Notes: a model not told the origin generated them from the letters alone. A DNA stretch of 21,691 bases from Limnoraphis robusta CS-951 (GCF_000972705.2 NZ_LATL02000080.1:1-21691), one strand, 5' to 3'; numbered from the stretch's first letter, positions 7,801 through 14,790 are shown. Made by a program: numbers and translations.

Positions 7801-8322
7801 ATGAACAGACTTCAAGATTTCTCTGTCTCTGCTGTCTCAACTCTAGCTTTCTGGAGATTCTTAATTTTTTCTCCCTTGCTATTAACCGGATGTCAACTCA
7901 CTTTTTCCATTCCCGAACTTGAAGAAATTTCTCCCTTTGAAAGTAGCAATCAAGCTTCTTTTGTGATGAACACAATGACAGCCGGACAACAGGCTTATTA
8001 TAATGCCAACGGTCATTTTGCTAGTTCCATTGAAAATCTTTCGGTTGATGTTAATCTTGAAACCGGAGAATATCGCTATAATGTCACGACAGTCGGAGAC
8101 TTGGCTCAAACGGTTGTGATCACAGCCGCCGCTAAAGCAGAGGGACTGCCCAGTTATACGGGCGTGGTAACAGTCGGACAAACGGAAGGGGGAGTGATGG
8201 CATTCGCAAATGTCTGTCAAACAGATGAACCTTCTACCCAACCTCCCCCACTTTCAAGCACACCTATTCCCGGTGAAGGGTTAAAATGTCCTCCCGGTTC
8301 TAGTCCGGCACGCTCACGCTAA
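7801..8322 (+). CDS. putative lipoprotein with type IV pilin G/H-like domain
   Basis: This 173-residue protein has an N-terminal hydrophobic signal segment ending in the lipobox LLTG-C31, so it is probably lipidated and exported. Residues about 50-142 (SNQASFVMNTMTAGQQAYYN, ANGHFASSIENL, then YRYNVTT and later MAFANVCQT) follow the pattern of cyanobacterial 'type IV pilin-like G/H family' proteins, in which the pilin globular domain is retained. The classical prepilin cleavage motif (GFTLIE) is absent, so it is unlikely to assemble as a pilin. The C-terminus is Pro/Ser-rich. The gene is alone on its strand, and its 3' end overlaps the convergent next gene by 9 bp. The start ATG directly follows TTAA and has only a weak ribosome site. 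Confidence 0.7.
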   Translation: MNRLQDFSVSAVSTLAFWRFLIFSPLLLTGCQLTFSIPELEEISPFESSNQASFVMNTMTAGQQAYYNANGHFASSIENLSVDVNLETGEYRYNVTTVGDLAQTVVITAAAKAEGLPSYTGVVTVGQTEGGVMAFANVCQTDEPSTQPPPLSSTPIPGEGLKCPPGSSPARSR

Positions 8323-8829
8323 AACAAAATCAACTTCGTCTGCTCCCCCTGTCTCACCTTGGCCGGATGCTATTTTTTCGCCATTGACTTCTACCGCAAA
8401 AGGAGTATTATCTAAACCGGACATATTATAGTCGGTTTTATCGCCTGTATATCCAACGCTGGCAATCATTTTCCGGCCAGCATCAGTATATTCAAAAGCC
8501 ATCATTTGGTTTTTATCTTGCTTATTGTCCCGCGCCCAAATGACCATGTATTGTCCACCTTGGTAGTCAAATACTTTGGGTGAACGAGTGGGTACATAAC
8601 GTCCTGGATCGCCAAAGCTAGTATCTAAAAATGATTGTACAGAATCATCTTGGACAACAGCATAACTCACTTGGCCAGGAGGAGCTTCTGCTTCGTTAAC
8701 ATCTCCTTGACTTTCGTCTGGGGCTTCTTCTTTGTTACGGTTTTTGAAGTAATCAACTGCCATTTTTGTTCCAATTGCACCGACGGTAGCAATACCTGCA
8801 CCAGCGAGAATGTTGCGAAGTCTATTCAT
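8314..8829 (-). CDS. hypothetical protein with N-terminal membrane anchor
   Basis: This 171-residue protein is not one I recognise. Residues about 5-21 (RNILAGAGIATVGAIGT) form a short glycine/alanine-rich hydrophobic segment that could anchor the protein or act as an uncleaved signal. It is followed by a charged, acidic linker (NRNKEEAPDESQGDVNEAEA) and a globular part with alternating hydrophobic residues (YMVIWARDNKQDKNQMMAFE, PFAVEVNGEKIASG), suggesting a beta-rich fold. The start at 8829 is the first ATG of the frame, and codon use resembles its neighbours. Its stop codon lies inside the end of the convergent lipoprotein gene, so the two transcripts overlap. Confidence 0.6.
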   Translation of the reverse strand: MNRLRNILAGAGIATVGAIGTKMAVDYFKNRNKEEAPDESQGDVNEAEAPPGQVSYAVVQDDSVQSFLDTSFGDPGRYVPTRSPKVFDYQGGQYMVIWARDNKQDKNQMMAFEYTDAGRKMIASVGYTGDKTDYNMSGLDNTPFAVEVNGEKIASGQGETGGADEVDFVLA

Positions 8830-8906
8830 AGTCTTTTTTGACGATATACAATGGTTTTGTTGGCATCTATCACAACCAACGAAAGAATTGTATCAAACTT
8901 TGCAGA

Positions 8907-8922
8907 AAAAATCGCGATTTTT
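8907..8922. repeat. 16-bp perfect palindrome AAAAATCGCGATTTTT
   Basis: This perfect palindrome lies in the 208-bp gap between two minus-strand genes, 78 bp upstream of the start of the 8314-8829 gene. It could be a bidirectional terminator for the upstream UPF0145 gene or an operator. There is no further support. Confidence 0.4.
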
Positions 8923-9037
8923 GACAAAAAGTATTTCGACTGGACAGACTTTTTCCTCTGATCGAATCGATTATAATTTTGGACTACCGGAGATTACATC
9001 TATCAACTTTTTTTATATGGCCCAATCTCTATAAAGC

Positions 9038-9367
9038 TTAATCGCGGTATTTGACTGCTGTCCCACTTGCTGCTACCATCAGCATACTTCCACCGCCACT
9101 GGAGTTAATGGTTTCATAATCTAAATCAATCCCGATAATGGCATTGGCACCCAGGGAAACGGCAGCTTGTTCCATTTCTTTTATAGCGGTTTCTTTAGCT
9201 TCGCGCAAGGATTTTTCATAGGCGGCTGACCTTCCCCCAACAACATCTCGAATACTGGCAAAAAAGTCTCTAAAAACATTTGCACCTAAAATCGCTTCTC
9301 CACTGACAATCCCACAATATTGAATAATCTGTTTGTTTTCAAGTGTGCCTGTTGTTGTTAAAATCAT
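9038..9367 (-). CDS. YbjQ/UPF0145 family protein
   Basis: This 109-residue protein matches the YbjQ (UPF0145, DUF74) family in full length. The visible hallmarks are an N-terminal strand followed by [20 protein letters not shown], the region [19 protein letters not shown], then [17 protein letters not shown] and the C-terminal [15 protein letters not shown]. Family members form pentamer-like rings. They have been annotated as heavy-metal-binding proteins, but their biochemical role is not established. The gene has its own upstream region and is probably monocistronic. Assignment is confident; function is not. Confidence 0.88.
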   Translation of the reverse strand: MILTTTGTLENKQIIQYCGIVSGEAILGANVFRDFFASIRDVVGGRSAAYEKSLREAKETAIKEMEQAAVSLGANAIIGIDLDYETINSSGGGSMLMVAASGTAVKYRD

Positions 9368-9476
9368 ATCGAGTTTTTAACACCCCTCAAATGTTCTCTC
9401 CTGATTGTATAATTAGGAAATGAGATTGTCAATCGATCAGCATTAGAGGTCAAAAAAGTTAACTTTACTCCTCAAC

Positions 9477-10079
9477 TTAAACTAAGCCTAGCTCCTTTTT
9501 AATTTCTATTAAGGGCTTTTCCCAATTTTCCTCAAACCGATAACTGAGCAAAAATTTTGCTTTTTTTCCTAACAATCGACCAACCCGAAGATTGCTAAAA
9601 ATCTCTGGAATTTGTTGAGGAGCGAATAAAGGATAAAGGATGATAGCCATCGCCAATGAAACCTTTAAAGTCAGGCTATAGTTTTGTTCAGCCGCAAAGG
9701 CTAAAACTCCGATTTCTCCAGCGTAACTGGTATCAAACCCTAACAACACATGAAAAATATCGTGAGTGATTGAATATCGCAGAGAAAAAACATTTTTTTC
9801 GGCAATTCGACTCACTTCTGGGCTGATTTCAAAGGGTTTAAGATGATTCCGTTTCATGTGTTCAGCATATTGATAACCCAAAGTTGGGGGTGGAAGCTGA
9901 CTTAATTTTTCTAAATCGATAGGCGGGTGATAACCGATAACCGACTGCATTTTTGATTCATGTTTCGGATTGAGTTTAACGCCAAAAGCTTCAGCTTTTA
10001 GAATGGCAACATCTCCTAAATAGTCAGTCGTTTTGGCGATTTTAATAGCTTGAAAGAACTGCTTGATATTAATCTCCAT
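9477..10079 (-). CDS. Coq4-family protein
   Basis: This 200-residue protein carries the Coq4 signature metal-binding motif H-D-x-x-H-x(11)-E as H106-D107-IF-H110 ... E122 (THDIFHVLLGF...GEIGVLAF). Coq4 in eukaryotes is needed for ubiquinone biosynthesis and acts on the C1 carboxyl of the ring. Cyanobacteria make plastoquinone by another route, so this homologue's substrate is unknown. The N-terminal helical part and the C-terminal ENWEKPLIEIKKELG are compatible with the family. AGGAG at the correct distance precedes the ATG at 10079. A small open frame lies 44 bp upstream on the same strand. The family call rests on the motif and overall layout. Confidence 0.8.
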   Translation of the reverse strand: MEINIKQFFQAIKIAKTTDYLGDVAILKAEAFGVKLNPKHESKMQSVIGYHPPIDLEKLSQLPPPTLGYQYAEHMKRNHLKPFEISPEVSRIAEKNVFSLRYSITHDIFHVLLGFDTSYAGEIGVLAFAAEQNYSLTLKVSLAMAIILYPLFAPQQIPEIFSNLRVGRLLGKKAKFLLSYRFEENWEKPLIEIKKELGLV

Positions 10080-10123
10080 TTCAGTTTACTCCTGGGGTTT
10101 GCAAATGCAAGTCCAATCTTTCT

Positions 10124-10264
10124 CTACTTATTTCGCTGTTCAGTTTGATTAACTGTTTGATCTAACCAGTTTAAAAGCCGTTCAGAGAGTTTGTATTGAC
10201 CATTGAAAATTTCGTCAGAGATCACAATCAGGCTTAATAAAATTGAGAATGAGATAAATTCCAT
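10124..10264 (-). CDS. possible small protein (46 residues) upstream of the Coq4-like gene
   Basis: This open frame starts with ATG at 10264 and ends with TAG, 44 bp before the Coq4-like gene and in the same direction. The product would have a hydrophobic N-terminal half (MEFISFSILLSLIVISDEIF) and a polar, amphipathic C-terminal half (LSERLLNWLDQTVNQTEQ), as in many small membrane-associated proteins. No good ribosome site precedes it and I recognise no family, so it may not be real. Confidence 0.35.
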   Translation of the reverse strand: MEFISFSILLSLIVISDEIFNGQYKLSERLLNWLDQTVNQTEQRNK

Positions 10265-10465
10265 CGTTTTGCATCTAAATTAACCTTCTATGATTAACTA
10301 TGATGTTTGTATAGAGGTTTGACCAGGGAACATAGGAAAGTTAAGCTGGAAGTTACAGAATTTTATTGAAAAAAGAATGTTATATCATATTAAAAGAGAC
10401 ACAAGAGCGATCGCGTCAATTAATCAGTACAATCAATTCAGCGATCGCTCTTGTCACAATGATAT
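10265..10465. other. non-coding stretch left of the IS701-like element
   Basis: No gene is visible. The stretch is AT-rich, contains the HIP1-bearing hairpin at 10401-10454, and ends at ATAT (10462-10465), which may be the target duplication of the adjacent insertion sequence. Confidence 0.5.
10401..10454. repeat. HIP1-containing inverted repeat
   Basis: ACAAGAGCGATCGC (10401-10414) is perfectly complementary to GCGATCGCTCTTGT (10441-10454) across a 26-base loop. Each arm ends in the cyanobacterial HIP1 octamer GCGATCGC. No U-tract follows on either strand. It ends 11 bp from the left end of the IS701-like element. Confidence 0.65.
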
Positions 10466-11919
10466 CCCTCTTCTGTCAGTCTCCTATAAGTAAAATTAGA
10501 AAATAAACCACACGGGTAGCTAGAAGGGGGATAAGGTAATGGATGTAGAATTACAGATTATCAAACATTTGGCTAGAGATGCACAAGCAACAGTTTCAGT
10601 GATTGATGAATATTGCCAAGGTTATAAAGATTTATTCCCTGAAGTTAGAAGTTACGAATGTTTTAAATACTTACATCTAGGAATCATCTCACCAATTCCG
10701 AGAAAATCTTTACCCGAAATTGCTAAAATAGTAGGAATTAGTTCCCCGCAGTCACTTCATCACTTTTTAGCTAATTCGCCTTGGTCAGTGAAGGAACTAA
10801 AAGAAAGAAGATTAGCGCAAACTCTGAAAGCATTGAAAAGCCAGAAGATTATAGTAATAATTGATGAGACAGGAGACCGGAAAAAGGGTAAGAAAACCGA
10901 CTATGTTGCCAGACAATACTTGGGGAGTGTGGGCAAAGTAGATCGGGGAATAGTATCAGTTAATGCTTATGGTGTTTATAAAAATATAACTTTTCCTTTG
11001 GTTTTTAGAGTGTTTAAACCCCAAAGAACACTGAAAGAAGGAAACATCTATAAAACCAAGATTGAAATTGCATCGGAAATCATAACAGAGTTAGTTGATT
11101 TTGGATTTCAGATTGAATTAGTTTTAGCGGATAGCCTCTATGGTGAAAGCAGTTTATTTATCAGTAAATTAGATGAATTTGAATTACCTTGGGTGTTGGC
11201 AATAAGAAGTAATCATGGAGTCTGGATGCTTGACCATGAGAAAGTTAGAGCCAATAAGTGGTGTAAATTTGAGAGGGTTTTTAGCAATCAAGAATCAGAC
11301 ACAAGATATATTAGAGAAATCATATTTGGTAAAAAGAGTACGAGAACCTATTGGGAAATCACCACAGATCCAGAAACAATACCAGAGACATTAACTTCCT
11401 TTGTGATGACAAACTTAACAGAAAAGAGGAGCCAGATTAAAAAGACATTAGGTAATCTATATGGGTTAAGAACATGGGTAGAATATGGATTTCGACAATG
11501 CAAACAAGAACTAGGTTGGACTGATTATCGATTAACGGATTTTCAAAACATAGAAAAGTGGTGGGAAATTATTTTCTGTGTGTATTTAATGATTAGTTTA
11601 AACTCGGAAGTTTTCCGCTCTTTAAATCAATGCAGTCAAAGAGAATCTGAGAGCCAAAAAACTACTATTGATTGATCGACTCACCAACGATGGAATCAGA
11701 AAGAGGGATGGAAAAATATTTTAAATAATTTACGTTTAATTATTCAACCTACGATTATATTATGGTTAATTGCTGCGTGGCTAGATGTTTTTCCTGACCG
11801 TTATTTATTGCTGGGTTTTCATAAATTAATTCAGAATATTAATCAATCTCAATCTTACTTTCCCAATGGGTAACTCTACTTTTTATTACTTGTTGATTTC
11901 GGAGACTGACAGAAGAGGG
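10466..11919 (+). mobile_element. IS701-like insertion sequence, about 1.45 kb
   Basis: The terminal inverted repeats are CCCTCTTCTGTCAGTCTCC at 10466-10484 and its exact complement at 11901-11919. Both are flanked by ATAT (10462-10465 and 11920-11923), either a 4-bp target duplication or an extension of the inverted repeat, since ATAT is itself palindromic. The single transposase gene fills the element. The same end sequence recurs at 16752-17002. Confidence 0.85.
10539..11873 (+). pseudogene. IS701-family DDE transposase interrupted by an in-frame TGA
   Basis: The frame runs 444 codons from the ATG at 10539 to TAA at 11871-11873, with one TGA at 11673-11675 (codon 379). The first 378 residues show the DDE catalytic core of IS701-type transposases: D109 in IVIIDETGDRKKG, D198 in VLADSLYG, and a glutamate in WVEYGFRQCKQELGW (E315 or E324). 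The sequence after the TGA, STHQRWNQKEGWKNILNNLR followed by LIIQPTIILWLIAAWLDVFP, matches the usual C-terminal part of this family in the same frame. The protein has therefore been truncated by a point mutation, not by a frameshift. The catalytic residues all lie before the stop, so residual activity cannot be excluded. The start is preceded by a purine-rich AAGG site. Confidence 0.8.
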
Positions 11920-11923
11920 ATAT

Positions 11924-12123
11924 GTGGAATTTGTCGATTCATGGTTAGAGATACCCATGCAATCAAAACACATATATTTTGTTCACTTCAAGCTTTCGTG
12001 AAATTGGAGTTTATGCGCTCTGAAAACATAATTAGCAATTGGTATGAAGTACAGAGAAATCTGTTTACTTCTGTTATCCGTGAGCATATTTTTGCTAACA
12101 TTGGCAAGAATATCATTGTCTAG
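11924..12123 (+). pseudogene. C-terminal fragment of another transposase (tentative)
   Basis: Just beyond the right end of the IS701-like element, one frame reads KTHIFCSLQAFVKLEF, then NWYEVQRNLFTSVIREHIFA, ending in TAG at 12121-12123. The pattern H-x-F-C-x-L-x-A-F-V-x-L-E followed by a tryptophan/arginine-rich tail resembles C-termini of IS4/ISNCY-type DDE transposases. The TGCGTAAGTCCTAT just downstream (about 12150-12163) looks like the outer end of such an element. The N-terminal part is not found on the other side of the IS701-like copy, so this is a leftover. The resemblance is from memory of the family and is not certain. Confidence 0.4.
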
Positions 12124-12176
12124 ACTACATGAATGATGTTTTTTGTCAATGCGTAAGTCCTATACTCATGTTTTAA

Positions 12177-13550
12177 TTAGTGCTTTTGCCTAGTTTTTAC
12201 ATATTGCATCATCACCGAATTTAAAGTAAAAAAAGTTATTTTTTCTCGTTCTTGTGTCTCCAATAAAAATCTCATACACAGGGACTTTATTGCATTAATT
12301 AAGTCGGAATGGGATAATTGTGTTTTGTTTAATATTTCTGCTAGAGTGAGTGCCTCTGTTTCTTGGAAAAGCTGAGTAATTACCGTAACTTCTTCCTCTG
12401 TTAATCTTCCTAATAATTTCTCTAAACGCGATTGTAATGATTTATCTAAAAGGGGCATATCATATTGCAAAAAATCAGCGACTTTACAGCTAAATAATTC
12501 TCGAATCAGGGCAGCAGTTATATTTAACCAGAGGGGGTTGCCTTGATAGATATTAATTAGGGTTTCCCAGGTTTCTGATTCTAATAATTGATATGAGCTT
12601 AAAATCTCTTTCGCGCCTAGACCTAAACTTCCTAAAACTAAAGAATGAATGGGGGAATTTGATTTTTCTAATTCGGCAATTTCCCTAGGTTTTTCGGAAC
12701 TAATTAACAAAAAACAACTATTATGATTAACTTCGGTGATTTGTTTAAAAAATAACTGATAATCTTCATAGCCTGATTTATATTGTCCAGCAAGTTGACC
12801 ACTGCTAAAAAGTGCCTGCACGTCATCGAGAATAATTAGACATCGGTATTTTCGCAGATAATCGAGGATTTGGGAAATTTGGGTTTCGATATTTTGGGGT
12901 ATTTCTGATGATTCGGAGAAAATTTTTAGGATTTGGGAAAGATATTGTTCTAAGGTAGGGGAAAAGCGGAGACTCCGATAGATAATGTAATCAAATTGGG
13001 TTTTGATTTGGTCAATTAGGCAAAGGGCAAGGGTGGTTTTGCCAATACCACTGATTCCTAGAAGTGCGATTAAGCGTGTACGATCTTGTGTTATCCAGTT
13101 TTCGAGGGTGGAGAGTTGGGGAGTGCGATCGAAAAAGCTGAATATTTCGGGTGCGTCGCCTAAGTCTATATGGAGTTGTTTAGAAGTTTGTTCGGAGTTT
13201 TGTGTTTCTGTTGGACTTCGTGCCATTTCAGGACAAATATTGACGTTATTAATCCCTACAAAACTTCTGCCAATAGCTGATGATACATGGTAAGAGTTAC
13301 CTCTTTTTAAGATATAGCGAACATTTGCTTTACTAACATTTTCGTCCAAAATATCCGAAAGTATTTTCCATAATTCACAAGCAACATCCCTAATATGACC
13401 CTCGCTTAAATGAGAGTCTTCTGCAATTTGTGAGTATTTCTGACCTTGGATCGTACCCCGGAGTATAGCTTCTTCCAGATATTCTAAGTGTTTTCCTGTC
13501 TTAGAGAAAACTAGCTTGTCAGCGAGTTTCAGGATTTCTTGAACGTCCAT
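12177..13550 (-). CDS. NB-ARC (STAND) ATPase with N-terminal HTH-like domain
   Basis: This 457-residue protein is a predicted signal-sensing ATPase switch. Residues 1 to about 95 look like the helical/HTH N-terminal domain often found on cyanobacterial NB-ARC proteins (GQKYSQIAEDSHLSEGHIRD, then ANVRYILKRG), possibly the vWA-MoxR-associated (vMAP) type. The NB-ARC core follows a typical entry sequence (DAPEIFSFFDRTPQLSTLEN). Walker A is GISGIGKTT at 165-173, Walker B is LIILDD at 238-243, a sensor strand reads FLLISSEKPRE (280-290), and GNPLWLNI (337-344) corresponds to the GLPL motif. The C-terminal 90 residues look like the winged-helix (ARC2) part. No WD40 or TPR sensor repeats follow, unlike most relatives. 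The ATG at 13550 has no clear Shine-Dalgarno. The gene diverges from a cluster of small genes across a 151-bp region. STAND proteins in bacteria often act in defence or regulated cell responses; here that is inference. Confidence 0.85.
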   Translation of the reverse strand: MDVQEILKLADKLVFSKTGKHLEYLEEAILRGTIQGQKYSQIAEDSHLSEGHIRDVACELWKILSDILDENVSKANVRYILKRGNSYHVSSAIGRSFVGINNVNICPEMARSPTETQNSEQTSKQLHIDLGDAPEIFSFFDRTPQLSTLENWITQDRTRLIALLGISGIGKTTLALCLIDQIKTQFDYIIYRSLRFSPTLEQYLSQILKIFSESSEIPQNIETQISQILDYLRKYRCLIILDDVQALFSSGQLAGQYKSGYEDYQLFFKQITEVNHNSCFLLISSEKPREIAELEKSNSPIHSLVLGSLGLGAKEILSSYQLLESETWETLINIYQGNPLWLNITAALIRELFSCKVADFLQYDMPLLDKSLQSRLEKLLGRLTEEEVTVITQLFQETEALTLAEILNKTQLSHSDLINAIKSLCMRFLLETQEREKITFFTLNSVMMQYVKTRQKH

Positions 13551-13584
13551 AGGTTACGGATTTGCTATAGTTTCTCGTATTTTA

Positions 13585-13659
13585 TCCGATCTTTCCGACA
13601 TTTTCCGATCTTGTCTGGTTGAAAAAGTCCCGACATTTCCGACTTGCCTTATTTCTGAC
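13585..13659. promoter_or_regulatory. array of TCCGAY direct repeats in a divergent promoter
   Basis: Six related hexamers lie in the 151 bp between the NB-ARC gene and the first small gene: TCCGAT at 13585, TCCGAC at 13594, TCCGAT at 13604, CCCGAC at 13629, TCCGAC at 13638 and TCTGAC at 13654. Most are offset by 9-10 bases, close to one helical turn, so a protein could bind them on one face. Such an array between divergent genes is typical of an operator. The binding protein is unknown; the HTH-like N-terminus of the NB-ARC protein is one candidate. Confidence 0.5.
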
Positions 13660-13701
13660 AAAGAAATTACAATCGGCTAAGTTAAATTAGGAGGTTAAAT
13701 T

Positions 13702-13962
13702 ATGAGTAAACCCTGGGAGCCTGCGGAAGATGGTGTACATGAATACCAGTCAGCTGATAATTCAAAACCAGATGGTACTTATACAATTGCTGTACGTCCA
13801 ATAGGTCAATCAACTAAATATCCTCATGTAAACTTTGACTATAATCCGACAACTGGTGATATAACTTATAATCACACTTCTTTTAGTGGAAAAAAAGCAA
13901 GTGGAACGAGGGAAAATGTGCAGATAGCAATAGCATATTTGAAAGGTGAAGGAGCTTTATAA
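13702..13962 (+). CDS. small hypothetical protein, first gene of the cluster
   Basis: This 86-residue polar protein has no signal peptide or membrane segment and is not one I recognise. AGGAGG lies 7 bases before the ATG, the strongest ribosome site in the window. The middle part alternates polar and aromatic residues (YPHVNFDYNPTTGDITYNHT), suggesting a beta hairpin, and the C-terminal part (SGKKASGTRENVQIAIAYLK) is likely a helix. The same order of elements (TG, then S-x-GK-x-AS, then a helix with A-x-x-Y) appears in the fourth small gene, suggesting a shared family. It is the first gene rightward of the TCCGAY array and probably heads an operon. Confidence 0.7.
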   Translation: MSKPWEPAEDGVHEYQSADNSKPDGTYTIAVRPIGQSTKYPHVNFDYNPTTGDITYNHTSFSGKKASGTRENVQIAIAYLKGEGAL

Positions 13963-14030
13963 AGATAAAAGTGGGTAGTACACAGTAGCTAAATTTTCTT
14001 TCAAGCCATTAAAGTAATTAGGAGTTTGTT

Positions 14031-14315
14031 GTGTCTGAAATAGTAAAATTTAGATTGCCTGACGGTAATCAGATCACTGTCAAGTTGATAGATTTATGTG
14101 GAGATTTAGATCGTCGAGATGGTGGTGTTACGATACAACCAGTTTCAGATAATGCTAAATCTGTACATCATCATTCTTTTGAGGATAGAGACGGCAATTG
14201 GAACATTCTGATTCGAGATCAAAATAATCAAAATATCACAGCTTATGTCCTGAATAAAAGAAATGGTAGCTGGACAGAGAGAGAGCTAACAGATGCAGAG
14301 AAAAGAAATAGATAA
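14031..14315 (+). CDS. small hypothetical protein, second gene of the cluster
   Basis: This 94-residue acidic-to-neutral protein starts with GTG at 14031, chosen because AGGAG lies 7 bases upstream. It reads as alternating strands (IVKFRLPDGNQITVKLIDLC, WNILIRDQNNQNITAYVLNK) with a charged C-terminal tail ending TDAEKRNR, so a small beta-rich cytosolic domain is likely. A histidine cluster (HHH) occurs near residue 47. No family recognised. It sits 68 bp after the preceding gene and 51 bp before the next, on the same strand, and is probably co-transcribed. Confidence 0.65.
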   Translation: MSEIVKFRLPDGNQITVKLIDLCGDLDRRDGGVTIQPVSDNAKSVHHHSFEDRDGNWNILIRDQNNQNITAYVLNKRNGSWTERELTDAEKRNR

Positions 14316-14366
14316 ATAGCTACTAGCACTTAGAAACTAAACATTCAAAAAGCGAGGATTAAAATC

Positions 14367-14519
14367 ATGGCTAATGAGAAACCACCAAATCAACCAAAAT
14401 CAAAGGAAGAAATGGAGAGAGTCTGCCAAAAATGCAATGGGACAGGAAAGATAAGTTACCCAGAAGGAAAACGAGAGGTTGATTGTCCTAAATGTCGCGG
14501 TAAAGGTTGGACGTTGTAA
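14367..14519 (+). CDS. 50-residue protein with DnaJ-like zinc finger
   Basis: This open frame begins with ATG at 14367 and ends with TAA at 14517-14519. It encodes MANEKPPNQPKSKEEMERV followed by CQKCNGTG and, 13 residues later, CPKCRGKG. The pair of CxxCxGxG repeats is the hallmark of the cysteine-rich zinc-binding domain of DnaJ, which normally has four such repeats; here only two remain, making a single zinc site, with no J domain. GAGG lies 9 bases before the start. Such mini-proteins may act as zinc-dependent adaptors for protein or nucleic acid binding, but the role here is unknown. It lies in the same direction and close spacing as its neighbours. Confidence 0.75.
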   Translation: MANEKPPNQPKSKEEMERVCQKCNGTGKISYPEGKREVDCPKCRGKGWTL

Positions 14520-14550
14520 ATCATTAGGAAATTTAATTAAGGGAGTAGTT

Positions 14551-14733
14551 ATGGCTAAAAAGTACATGGGTGAAGTTAAAAATCCAGAAGGTTCTCCTTA
14601 TTCTTATTACTGGGACGAGGATACTGGTGAAGTATTTGTTAGCAATGACTCTGCTGGTAAAGCCTCATCCTCTGAGGAAGCTTGGCGTAAAGCGAATTTC
14701 TACGTAACTACGCTTCAGAAATGGAAGGATTGA
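14551..14733 (+). CDS. small hypothetical protein, fourth gene of the cluster
   Basis: This is a 60-residue protein. The ATG at 14551 follows GGGAG at a good distance; a longer frame starting near 14479 would overlap the zinc-finger gene and lacks support. Its sequence YSYYWDEDTGEVFVSNDSAG, KASSSEEAWRKANFYVTTLQ resembles the second half of the first small protein (TGDITYN, SGKKAS, then an amphipathic helix), so the two are probably distant paralogues. No signal peptide, membrane segment or known motif is present. It is the last of four tightly spaced genes and is followed by a HIP1 hairpin. Confidence 0.65.
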   Translation: MAKKYMGEVKNPEGSPYSYYWDEDTGEVFVSNDSAGKASSSEEAWRKANFYVTTLQKWKD

Positions 14734-14745
14734 TTGATAAAAGTT

Positions 14746-14790
14746 GCGATCGCCAACATTTATAGGAAAGGTTAAAGGTTAGGCGATCGC
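14746..14790. repeat. HIP1-containing hairpin after the small-gene cluster
   Basis: GCGATCGCC (14746-14754) pairs with GGCGATCGC (14782-14790) across 27 bases. It lies 12 bp after the fourth small gene and 100 bp before the next start. It could attenuate or separate transcription of the following gene, but no U-tract follows, so it is not a canonical terminator. Confidence 0.5.

Noticed and set aside
8810..9034. 74-residue plus-strand frame between two minus-strand genes
   Set aside because: It starts inside the neighbouring gene, crosses the AAAAATCGCGATTTTT palindrome, has no ribosome site and no recognisable features.
11673..11675. TGA as a selenocysteine codon
   Set aside because: Transposases of this family have no known selenocysteine, and no SECIS-like hairpin was apparent after the codon.
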